Assembly (NCBI RefSeq): GCF_003097315.1
Contig: NZ_QDDL01000002.1
Location: 124,001-188,000, forward strand
Direction: 5' to 3'
DNA: 64,000 nucleotides
Origin: Pelagibaculum spongiae
GTDB taxonomy: Bacteria; Pseudomonadota; Gammaproteobacteria; Enterobacterales; Pelagibaculaceae
Shown here: positions 56,505 through 64,000 of the stretch, piece by piece
Layout: every line of letters starts with the position of its first letter
Numbering within the stretch: the first letter of the stretch is position 1
The notes under the pieces: generated by a model
Database searches by the model: none
Seen by the model: the letters and a program-made list of their open reading frames with translations, nothing else
Told to the model about the DNA's origin: nothing
Translations under genes and position numbers: made by a program

Positions 56505-57101
56505 TCACTTACACGCTATTGCCGCCCCACTAGAAAAATATTCCTGAACACCGTCACCATCTCCATCGATAGTTTCTCTGGCACGGCCACCTTTGTTAAT
56601 ACTCAAGCCTTTAAATTTATCTGCAGCGACCGATTCGGCACAAAAAACAAAGGTGCCGTTCATATCATTACTGCGACCCAGAGCTGAATATTGAAAATAA
56701 TTGGATGATGGAAAACCACGATAATCTAGTTTGTCTGATCGACTTAAACTATCTCGAATGAGAAAAATAGAATCATTAGCATCAACTTGCCTATTTGAAT
56801 TCCTATCTAAAAAGGCAATCCTACCGACACTCCAACTTCCTCGGCTTCCATTACAGCTGGCACCATCACTACTAGAGCAAATCGTCACAACAGAAGCATT
56901 TTTCATTGCTTCAGAACGTGCTAGACGGAAATCAGTTTTTAGATCAGAAACGGTAGTTTTGATTCGGTTACCCACCATAAAGCTTTGAAAAGAAGGAATC
57001 GCTACACCGGCCAAAATACCCACCAAGGCAATAACAATCATCAATTCAATTAGGGTGAAACCATTTTTGAAAGGGTGTGGAACGATTTTTTGCAGCGCCA
57101 T
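56505..57101 (-). CDS. Type IV pilus minor pseudopilin (FimT/GspH family)
   Basis: The 198-residue protein has a leader MALQKIVPHPFKNG cut before FTLIELMIVIALVGILAGVAIPSF, the type IV pilin processing site, and the GspH-type body with KTTVSDLKTDFRLARSEAMKNASVVTICSS. A single minor pilin gene without the usual PilVWXY neighbours. The next minus-strand gene upstream is a large lipoprotein, about 190 bases away. It may take part in pilus priming or DNA uptake, for which comM nearby is suggestive but not evidence. Confidence 0.88.
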   Translation of the reverse strand: MALQKIVPHPFKNGFTLIELMIVIALVGILAGVAIPSFQSFMVGNRIKTTVSDLKTDFRLARSEAMKNASVVTICSSSDGASCNGSRGSWSVGRIAFLDRNSNRQVDANDSIFLIRDSLSRSDKLDYRGFPSSNYFQYSALGRSNDMNGTFVFCAESVAADKFKGLSINKGGRARETIDGDGDGVQEYFSSGAAIACK

Positions 57102-57292
57102 AACAGATCAAACCTGATTCAAATTATTATTTAAAAACAGCATAGACCAAGCTAGAATACATGGCGGTTCATTTCAAAATACAAGACCTTAAATACCTGT
57201 ATTGTAACAATAAACAAAACCCAAAACACTCTCTGGCACTAATTAGCCAGAGGGTGCTAGGAATTTTATTTTTTGAGCTTACATCTGATTAA

Positions 57293-59455
57293 TCAGATAT
57301 TAATTCGGATAATCAAAAAGCCAATCCTTACCAACGCACTTAAACTCAGCGCTTCACCATAAGCGGCTTGCTCAGCTTCCAATGTCAGTGCATCGATGCC
57401 AGCCATGCTCAGAGTTATATCCAAGTTCAAGTGATCAATCATCTGCACCATTTGCTGACTATCTTGCGGCGAAAGCTGGCTTGATAGCGTTGCATTACCT
57501 TGAATATCTAACTGGGCATTCGGTAGAACTAACTGGCCATTAATAGAAAATGCATTGCTCTTCCAACTGTCAGAAACTTTCTGTGCCGAGATTTGTAAAC
57601 TAGCTTCAAGAGTCGAACCATTGGTTGCGGCAAAATCTAGCTCACTAGCTGTTAATCGATCTGCACCTTTAGTTACCTGAATAAAATAGTTTTCCACCGA
57701 CTGTCCAGCAGCTGGCGTTAATTCTAGATAATTCAAACTGGCTTGCTGTGTAACGACACCCTCAGTTTCTAAAGACATTTTCAGCAGCGCAAAATCACCG
57801 TTAAAAATACTCTGGCTACCTTGTAACAATTCACCGTCAAGCTGCAATCCAGAAAACTTATCCCACACTCCCAGAGGTAGACTATCGGTTGCACCGAGTA
57901 AATCTTCAATTGCTGGCAAGCTATCTAATCGACTAATTAATTGAGAATCAGCGAGCAAATTCCCCTGGTCACTTTGCACCTTGAGGTTCCAGCCACCACT
58001 CCAACTTAGAGGATTTTGTTGACCAAGTTGGCTGATAGTTGCCTGGGCCGACATTTGATATTGGCCGCTGGCAATAAAAGTTAAATCACCTGAATCAAAC
58101 ACCACCGACAAATCATTAGTCGTCAGTTGATTATTAATATTTTCGCTTTGCTCTAATTGCCAATTTCCAATGCCATCTTGAAGTGCTTGCAATGAATCAC
58201 CTAACAAACTCATTTCAATATTGGTAGTAGAACCAGAAACCGTAATCGAGCCATTAATAATTAATCTTGTGTTATCACCAGCAACAGCTGCAGTAATAGT
58301 GCCGTCGGCCGATGCATTGGGTAACCCTAGACTAGTTAATAAATCCGCTAAATTAACCGTAACTGCATTATTTACCAGATCAACACTCGATACCGCAGCC
58401 AACAGTTGTAACAATAAAGAAGCTTGCTGCTCAGCACCGGTTAAAGGCTGCATTTTCTCTCGCCAATCTGCTTGGCGCTGATCTTCCGCTTGGCTACCTT
58501 GCTGTAGCTGCTCGGCAATAGATTGTTTTAAATTGCTCGAACTATCTCTTACCTGATTGACCGCCGAACGTGAAGTAACCCGCGTAGCATCGCCATTCCA
58601 ATTCGTTGAATCTGACTGACGCGCTTGATCACGCATTTGCTGTAAACGATTGGTCGCCGCATGGTTAGTCGGCAAAATTTGCATTGCCGCTTCGGATAAC
58701 TCAGCAATCGAGTGGCCATCATCTGAATCTGCAGGTAATTGGCCGTCAGCTGAAAAATCATTTTTCATTTGCTGTAAATAAACACTCAGAGATAATTCTT
58801 GCTCCGCAGCTGCTCGAGCAAACGCGGCCATTAACGCCATTTCTCTTGCTTGATCCGCTTGTGCAGAAAGTAGCCCAGCAAACCCTGGCAGCATTTCTGC
58901 TTCGGGAGGTAAATCAAAATATAATCGGGCTTGCTGATTTTGCTGACGGATATCGTCAGCCGAGAATACCGCTTGTTGCTCAATTCTAGCGGCTGCCATA
59001 TCGCTGATGGGGGTAATCAGTTGGAAATCATCGGCAGATGCCATATAAGCTTTTAACTGAAAACTGGCTTGGTGAAAGTTAAAAAATTCACCCATAGCAA
59101 CTTGGCTATTTCCACCATTATTGTCACTCTCACTTTCACTACAGCCAAGAGATAATTCACATTGCATAAGAGTGTTTGCAGTGGTGCTTAAAATCAGAAG
59201 TACCGGCCCGCTCCAATCTGACAACGGTAATGAATAGTTTCCAGTGATATCGGTAGTAGTGCTAGCAAGTGCGGTGCTATCTACTTGTCCATCGCGAATT
59301 GCATAAGCTGCAACCTGCGCATTATGCAATATGCCTTTAACGGCCTGACCTTGAATAATGCCAGGTGTAAATTGACTACTATTTGAGCCACCACAACCAG
59401 CAAGCATAATTGCCAGTGCAAGGGTGATTGAGAATCCAGCAAGCCGCAACATCAT
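57293..59455 (-). CDS. Large lipoprotein, unknown function
   Basis: The 720-residue protein has a lipoprotein signal (MMLRLAGFSITLALAIMLAGC, acylated Cys 21). An early beta-rich segment (GIIQGQAVKGILHNAQVAAYAI...TDITGNYSLPLSDWSGPVLLILS) looks like a carboxypeptidase-regulatory/Ig-type fold. The middle is Gln-rich and helical, and the C-terminal half repeats beta-strand patterns. I cannot name a family. GGAGATG lies 5-10 bases upstream. It is probably on the outer membrane surface or periplasm. Confidence 0.78.
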   Translation of the reverse strand: MMLRLAGFSITLALAIMLAGCGGSNSSQFTPGIIQGQAVKGILHNAQVAAYAIRDGQVDSTALASTTTDITGNYSLPLSDWSGPVLLILSTTANTLMQCELSLGCSESESDNNGGNSQVAMGEFFNFHQASFQLKAYMASADDFQLITPISDMAAARIEQQAVFSADDIRQQNQQARLYFDLPPEAEMLPGFAGLLSAQADQAREMALMAAFARAAAEQELSLSVYLQQMKNDFSADGQLPADSDDGHSIAELSEAAMQILPTNHAATNRLQQMRDQARQSDSTNWNGDATRVTSRSAVNQVRDSSSNLKQSIAEQLQQGSQAEDQRQADWREKMQPLTGAEQQASLLLQLLAAVSSVDLVNNAVTVNLADLLTSLGLPNASADGTITAAVAGDNTRLIINGSITVSGSTTNIEMSLLGDSLQALQDGIGNWQLEQSENINNQLTTNDLSVVFDSGDLTFIASGQYQMSAQATISQLGQQNPLSWSGGWNLKVQSDQGNLLADSQLISRLDSLPAIEDLLGATDSLPLGVWDKFSGLQLDGELLQGSQSIFNGDFALLKMSLETEGVVTQQASLNYLELTPAAGQSVENYFIQVTKGADRLTASELDFAATNGSTLEASLQISAQKVSDSWKSNAFSINGQLVLPNAQLDIQGNATLSSQLSPQDSQQMVQMIDHLNLDITLSMAGIDALTLEAEQAAYGEALSLSALVRIGFLIIRINI

Positions 59456-59799
59456 TACATCTCCATCAGCGGAAAAATCATTCCTGATCAGAGCCTAAAA
59501 GCAACAGTTGCGACTTGCTTGATCTTCGACAGCAAACTGAGAGGACAAAACCTGACAAAATAACTAACTGTGAGACAGCGCCCATGATTCATATCCATTC
59601 GCCAAAATGTGAGTTCTGCACTTTGAAGTGGTTTGGGTATCGCTGGATCTGGTAAACTCGCTGTAAGAAAATTCATTTACTTTAGATTTTTAGTAGCAAG
59701 CAACGGTATCTGAGCTAAGACTTGGTAGCTGATTGCGCGCAAATATATGACATCTAGCTGAATTCAGCGGTGCCAAACCACATTAGATTAGAGGCAACA
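59456..59799. other. Divergent intergenic DNA before pfkA
   Basis: No gene is seen here. It contains a 23-nt motif GCACTTTGAAGTGG then TTTGGGTAT at 59618-59640, nearly the same as 9018-9040. The rest is presumably promoter DNA for pfkA and the lipoprotein. Confidence 0.45.
59618..59640 (+). repeat. 23-nt dispersed intergenic motif, copy 2
   Basis: GCACTTTGAAGTGG followed by TTTGGGTAT. Two of 23 bases differ from the 9018-9040 copy. Here the centre CACTT-TG-AAGTG is palindromic. Confidence 0.6.
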
Positions 59800-60777
59800 A
59801 TGGCTAAACCTTCTATTGCAATATTAACTTCTGGCGGTGATGCTCCAGGTATGAACGCAGCAGTTCGTGCAGCGGTTCGTGCTGGTCTAAATGCTGACGT
59901 CGACGTATACGGCGTTCGTTGCGGTTATCAAGGATTGATCGATGATGACTTCATTCCAATGGATGCTAAATCTGTCTCGCACATCATCAACCAAGGCGGC
60001 ACTACTTTACTGTCAGCCCGCTGTGAAGATTTCCGTACCGAAGCTGGCCGAGCCACCGCAGCTGAAAACCTAAAAAAACGAAATATTAAAGGTCTGGTTG
60101 TAATCGGTGGTGATGGCTCTTTTACCGGCGCCTTAAAAATCGCTCAAGAACACGGCATTTCAGTAGTCGGTGTTCCAGCTACTATCGATAACGATATTTA
60201 CGGCACTGACTTCACTATTGGCTTTGATACCGCGGTTAACACGGTAATGGAAGCGGTGGATAAAATTGACGACACCGCAGAATCCCATAACCGTTTATTT
60301 TTTATCGAAGTCATGGGCCGAGATGCGGGCTTTATTGCATTGCACGCTGGTATGGCTTCTGGCTGCAGCGAAATTCTGATTCCAGAAGAAGAAACCGATG
60401 TGAAATATCTGGTTTCTCGTTTGAATGATCTTCACTCACGCGGCAAACGTTCAATGATTGTGATGGTTGCCGAAGGCGATCAGTGTGGCGGCGTATTCAA
60501 ACTGGCTCGCCAAACTGAAGATGCATTAAAAGATATGCAGGTTCGAGTTACTGTATTAGGTCACTTGCAGCGCGGCGGTTCACCGACTTGTGCCGATCGA
60601 GTTTTAGCTTGTCGATTAGGTGTGGCCGCAGTAGAAAAATTATTGCAAGGCGTAGGTGGTGTAATGGTCGGCACTCGGAACCAGCAAGTAGTGACGACGT
60701 CTTTAGCAGAAGCGATCGAGAAAAAATCTAAGCCGGATGAAGATATGATTCGTGTGGCTCACACCATTACTTACTAG
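59800..60777 (+). CDS. pfkA: ATP-dependent 6-phosphofructokinase
   Basis: PfkA phosphorylates fructose 6-phosphate in glycolysis. The 325-residue protein from ATG 59800 (MAKPSIAILTSGGDAPGMNAAVRA), with GAGG about 5 bases upstream, has the ATP-binding GGDGSFTGA and the catalytic PATIDNDI. A Gly rather than Asp after GGD points to ATP, not pyrophosphate, as phosphate donor. The GTG at 59770 is rejected as start. A terminator follows. Confidence 0.94.
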   Translation: MAKPSIAILTSGGDAPGMNAAVRAAVRAGLNADVDVYGVRCGYQGLIDDDFIPMDAKSVSHIINQGGTTLLSARCEDFRTEAGRATAAENLKKRNIKGLVVIGGDGSFTGALKIAQEHGISVVGVPATIDNDIYGTDFTIGFDTAVNTVMEAVDKIDDTAESHNRLFFIEVMGRDAGFIALHAGMASGCSEILIPEEETDVKYLVSRLNDLHSRGKRSMIVMVAEGDQCGGVFKLARQTEDALKDMQVRVTVLGHLQRGGSPTCADRVLACRLGVAAVEKLLQGVGGVMVGTRNQQVVTTSLAEAIEKKSKPDEDMIRVAHTITY

Positions 60778-60797
60778 TTTTACTAAGTAAGCATTTT

Positions 60798-60828
60798 AAA
60801 ATACCTGCTCCCGAGCGGGTATTTTTTT
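60798..60828 (+). terminator. Intrinsic terminator of pfkA
   Basis: AAATACCTGCTC-CC-GAGCGGGTATTT followed by more T residues, with one G-T pair in the stem. Confidence 0.9.
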
Positions 60829-61288
60829 GTCTGGTGGCTTCCGCAACTGAGATTTTTGTTTTACTTGTCATTTAACTCGCGTCGCTGATTCATCTCTCAC
60901 TTGTTATTCGCCGCCAGTCCGGTAGTTATAAAATAGCGCAATAAAAAAACTCCGATGCGTCACAGATAATTCAGGCTCAAGCGAAATTAGTTAATTGTTG
61001 GAACTAGTCCGATAAAAACTTTGGCTCTGAATAAGATAAAAGAAGTTTGGACTCAGTTTTAATCGAATTATTATTTAGTAACTTTATTCGACAACAGACC
61101 ATTGCAGACTAGTCAAATCTGAATAACCCAGCAGATTCAATTCAGCGAGACAAAGCTTTACCTTGGGCCGATGCCATAGCTAAAAGCACCTTCGACAGCG
61201 CAGCCAATTACTAGGCTGCCTGCAGTTTGTTATTTTATCTATTTCCTCAGCTCGAAATTACTCCGCCAAGCAAAAGAATAAAATTAAT
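60829..61288. other. Intergenic DNA between pfkA and alkB
   Basis: About 460 bases without a supported gene on either strand. No strong repeat or hairpin is recognised here. Confidence 0.45.
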
Positions 61289-61936
61289 TCAATTTGATTT
61301 TCTAAACGTCAAATTAATTCTCTGCCCCCCGACTAAAGGATGCTGTGCTTGCTTTACAGTGAGCACGCCATGATAACGCAATCGATCTTCGCCACCCCAA
61401 ACCAGTACATCTCCATGGGCCAAAGGCACCTTCAGCTTTGGGCCAGTTCGAGTAAATCCGCCTAATTGAAATACTGCATCAATTCCCAGCGAGACAGAAA
61501 CAATCGGCGCTGTCATGTCTTGCTCATCTTTATCTTGGTGCAATGACATTTTACAGCCAGTTAAATAACGATTAATCAAGCAAGCATCCGGTAGAAACGA
61601 ATCAAACCCTGCAGCTTTTGCTGCACTCACTGCTAAGTCGAATAATGATTCCGGAATCGCAGGCCATGAACTGCCAGTCTGAGGATCTGTTGCTGAGTAA
61701 CGATAACCGCTACGATCACTGACCCAACCATAATCACCACAATTGGTCATCGCTACCGACATAGTTTTGCCACCCGGTATTTGCATTTGTCGCAGCGCTG
61801 CTTGAGCAATCACCGTTTGAATATCAGCCCACAACTGCTGGTCAACCGAGCAAGCAAAAGCGGGCAATAACCAAGCTTGTGCTTGTAACTGGATCGCTGG
61901 TTGAGGCTGTGAGGCAAAGAGATCATCGGTCAACAT
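61289..61936 (-). CDS. alkB: DNA alkylation repair dioxygenase AlkB
   Basis: AlkB uses iron and 2-oxoglutarate to demethylate 1-methyladenine and 3-methylcytosine in DNA. Iron ligands are HQD in KMSLHQDKDEQD and His in LRYHGV, and the 2-oxoglutarate Arg is in RINLTFR. YGWVSDRSGYRYS is the family's substrate loop. I start at the ATG at 61936 (MLTDDLFAS) giving 215 residues, near E. coli's 216; a 17-residue extension to 61987 is possible. It is divergent from prfC. Confidence 0.93.
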   Translation of the reverse strand: MLTDDLFASQPQPAIQLQAQAWLLPAFACSVDQQLWADIQTVIAQAALRQMQIPGGKTMSVAMTNCGDYGWVSDRSGYRYSATDPQTGSSWPAIPESLFDLAVSAAKAAGFDSFLPDACLINRYLTGCKMSLHQDKDEQDMTAPIVSVSLGIDAVFQLGGFTRTGPKLKVPLAHGDVLVWGGEDRLRYHGVLTVKQAQHPLVGGQRINLTFRKSN

Positions 61937-62163
61937 GATTTTTCCGTTAGAAAATGGCTGGCACAAGCTTGATATACCGCATCTCAAGGGTTTAATTCTT
62001 CACAGTTTATAGCGATTGGCCAACCACTTGCGATATGAGATTTGTTTCGCGCGGCAAGATCAGCGAAAATGGCCGCCGTTTATAGATTCGACCAATGTTC
62101 ACGGCCTAGGCAGAACCACTGCCGCACCGTTCGGTCATGGTTTGAGCCAGATAGAAGGCAGAC

Positions 62164-63768
62164 ATGTCACAACCCACTTCAAATACTCAAGTGATGCCAG
62201 AAGAAATCGCCCAGCGACGAACCTTTGCCATCATCTCTCACCCAGATGCTGGTAAAACCACCATGACTGAAAAATTGCTGTTACACGGCAAGGCAATTCA
62301 GGTGGCAGGTACCGTAAAAGGACGTAAAAACACCAAGCATGCCACATCCGACTGGATGGAAATGGAAAAGCAGCGTGGTATTTCTGTAACCACTTCGGTG
62401 ATGCAGTTCCCTTACCATGACTGCACAGTTAATTTGCTCGACACCCCCGGTCACGAAGATTTCTCAGAAGATACTTACCGGACTTTGACCGCAGTTGACT
62501 CAGCTTTAATGATGATCGATGCGGCAAAGGGTGTAGAAGCACGAACCATCAAACTTTTAGATGTATGTCGGTTGCGCACCACACCGATTCTGACATTTAT
62601 AAATAAACTCGATCGAGATACACGAGATCCTATCGAGCTGTTAGATGAAGTCGAAGACGTTCTCAAGATTAAATGTGCCCCTGTGACTTGGCCAATTGGC
62701 ATGGGTAAATATTTTAAGGGTGTTTATCACCTGTTAAATGACGAAATCATTTTGTATGAAGGTGGCCACGGCCATGAACGTCATGACTACCGTCGTATCA
62801 AAGGGCTCGATAGCGCCGAATCGCGTGAAGCCATTGGTAGTGAAACGGTTGATGAAATCATCGACGAGATCGAATTGGTTCAAGGCGCTAGCCACGAATT
62901 CGACTTAGACATGTTCCTTAAAGGTGAGCTAACGCCAGTATATTTCGGCACGGCAATGGGCAATTTTGGTATTGACCATTTCTTGGATGATTTTGTAAAA
63001 ATTGCGCCACCACCTCAGCCCCGTGAAACAGAAGATCGAATGGTTCAAGCCGGCGAACAAACCATGACCGGCTTTGTGTTTAAGATTCAGGCAAACATGG
63101 ATCCTCAGCACCGAGACCGTATCGCTTTTATGCGCATTTGTTCTGGCCAGTACACTAAAAGCCTTAAAATGCGACATGTGCGGTTAAAGCGTGATATTCA
63201 AATTGCTAACGCATTAACCTTCATGGCTGGCGACCGTCAACATCTAGAAGAAGCTTGGGCTGGCGACATTATCGGCTTGCATAACCATGGCAATATTCAA
63301 ATTGGCGATACCTTTACCGTCGGTGAAGATCTCAAATTCAAAGGCATTCCAAACTTTGCACCAGAATTGTTTAAGCGAATCCGTCTACGTGATCCACTGA
63401 AAAACAAAGCATTGCAAAAAGGTTTGATCGAGCTATCTGAAGAAGGGGCAACTCAAGTATTCCGCCCGTTAAACAGCAACGAACTAATCGTTGGTGCGGT
63501 TGGTGTATTGCAGTTTGATGTGGTTGCTCACCGCTTGAAGGCTGAATATAAAGCAGAAGCAATTTATGAAGGTGTTAACGTTGCCACTGCTCGCTGGGTA
63601 GAGTGTGATGACCCAAAGAAATTCGAAGAATTTAAAAAGAAATGCTTCGATAACCTAGCACTCGACGGCGCAGATAATTTAGCCTATATCGCACCCACCC
63701 GAGTTAATTTGAGCCTGACTGAAGAACGTTGGCCTGAAGTAAGATTCTTCGCAACTCGCGAGCATTAA
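62164..63768 (+). CDS. prfC: Peptide chain release factor 3
   Basis: RF3 is a translational GTPase that recycles RF1 and RF2 after termination. The 534-residue protein has G1 [15 protein letters not shown], switch [17 protein letters not shown]4 NKLDRD, and the RF3 C-terminal domain with [10 protein letters not shown] and [16 protein letters not shown]. Length is normal (E. coli 529). AAGG lies 6 bases before the ATG. Confidence 0.96.
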   Translation: MSQPTSNTQVMPEEIAQRRTFAIISHPDAGKTTMTEKLLLHGKAIQVAGTVKGRKNTKHATSDWMEMEKQRGISVTTSVMQFPYHDCTVNLLDTPGHEDFSEDTYRTLTAVDSALMMIDAAKGVEARTIKLLDVCRLRTTPILTFINKLDRDTRDPIELLDEVEDVLKIKCAPVTWPIGMGKYFKGVYHLLNDEIILYEGGHGHERHDYRRIKGLDSAESREAIGSETVDEIIDEIELVQGASHEFDLDMFLKGELTPVYFGTAMGNFGIDHFLDDFVKIAPPPQPRETEDRMVQAGEQTMTGFVFKIQANMDPQHRDRIAFMRICSGQYTKSLKMRHVRLKRDIQIANALTFMAGDRQHLEEAWAGDIIGLHNHGNIQIGDTFTVGEDLKFKGIPNFAPELFKRIRLRDPLKNKALQKGLIELSEEGATQVFRPLNSNELIVGAVGVLQFDVVAHRLKAEYKAEAIYEGVNVATARWVECDDPKKFEEFKKKCFDNLALDGADNLAYIAPTRVNLSLTEERWPEVRFFATREH

Positions 63769-63780
63769 CAAAGAATGCCT

Positions 63781-63818
63781 ATCAGCATCAGGGCCTTTTT
63801 GTAGCACCTGATGCTGAT
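63781..63818. terminator. Hairpin after prfC
   Basis: ATCAGCATCAGG at 63781-63792 pairs perfectly with CCTGATGCTGAT at 63807-63818 (12 bp, T-rich 14-base loop). There is no T-tract after the stem, so it is only a possible terminator. Confidence 0.5.
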
Positions 63819-63872
63819 TGAGTACTGCCTACTACGGATAGCACCAAGCAATACTTTTTCCTTTCCCTTGCA

Positions 63873-63952
63873 GCATATGATAATCATCCACTAAAGTTCA
63901 CTTACTTACCTTTTCTATTTAAAAATGATTTTCATGGATGATAATTATTCTG
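63873..63952. promoter_or_regulatory. Fur-like palindromic sequences at the window edge
   Basis: ATGATAATCAT near 63877-63887 is a perfect 5-1-5 palindrome resembling the core of Fur boxes, and AAATGATTTTCATGGATGAT then AATTATT follows near 63923-63949. Iron control of a gene beyond the edge is possible; the match to the full consensus is partial. Confidence 0.35.
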
Positions 63953-64000
63953 TAGCTGGTGCTCCTGAAGCCATTTACAGCTCACAGCCCATACAATCAG
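63934..64000 (+). CDS. Possible start of a gene running off the window
   Basis: From ATG 63934 the frame is open to the edge (MDDNYSVAGAPEAIYSSQPIQ), with an in-frame ATG at 63925. It has no convincing ribosome site and is too short to identify; weak call. Confidence 0.2.
   Translation, partial: MDDNYSVAGAPEAIYSSQPIQS

Noticed and set aside
59800-60777. Pyrophosphate-dependent phosphofructokinase
   Set aside because: The GGDGS motif has Gly where PPi-dependent enzymes have Asp.

Overview
The window looks like chromosomal core-genome DNA from a gammaproteobacterium, with base composition by eye in the mid-40s % GC. Pointers to that group are RlmG, GlpR/GlpT/GlpD, PspF-PspABC, UbiK, PpnP, SpeA, ComM, PrfC and a GlnK-AmtB pair behind a sigma-54 promoter. 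A marine Oceanospirillales-type host is a guess from general gene style; no species can be named. I saw no rRNA, tRNA, CRISPR array, prophage or transposase gene. Layout: (1) 1-6.4 kb carries a zinc-uptake locus (znuB and znuC on the minus strand, znuA divergent, a Zur-type operator between them) and an ergothioneine pair (egtB, egtD). Three copies of a palindromic MITE-like repeat lie here; one separates znuC from znuB and another separates egtB from egtD. (2) 6.5-16.1 kb has radA, an unrecognised gene, a HAD phosphatase, and a two-gene unit of an outer-membrane barrel protein and a 1714-residue lipoprotein with a metzincin zinc site and a long coiled-coil insertion. (3) 16.1-25.6 kb holds a small catabolic pair (hydroxyacid dehydrogenase and FAH-family hydrolase), a secreted small protein, a 51-bp tandem array, mdh, rlmG, a DUF349 protein with a membrane-anchored partner, and an apparently decayed minus-strand ORF. 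(4) 26-37 kb has a nitronate monooxygenase, glpD, a CPA2 antiporter, the phage-shock locus (pspF divergent from pspABC plus a DUF3192 lipoprotein), then glpR and glpT. (5) 37-46.7 kb: ubiK, glnK-amtB, a DUF4124 protein, a Nudix-ybaN pair, ppnP, divergent speE and speA (polyamines), an acyltransferase and a D-2-hydroxyacid dehydrogenase. (6) 46.7-64 kb: an isolated nucleotide-sugar dehydrogenase, a zinc-site ArsR regulator, gldA, a chemoreceptor, comM, an RND/MMPL transporter, a lone FimT-type pseudopilin, a 720-residue lipoprotein, pfkA, alkB and prfC. Connected themes are glycerol metabolism (GlpT import, GlpD oxidation, GlpR control with GlpR-like sites at glpD and glpT, plus GldA), zinc sensing (Zur site, SmtB-type ArsR) and sigma-54 control (psp, glnK). 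The least explained features are (a) a family of short palindromes whose arms differ from copy to copy around a TCCnTG-like core, often directly beside terminators and expanded into a 51-bp tandem array at 18.3-18.5 kb; (b) the metalloprotease/barrel operon; (c) a 15-bp in-frame repeat inside egtB; and (d) a 23-nt motif found in three intergenic regions.
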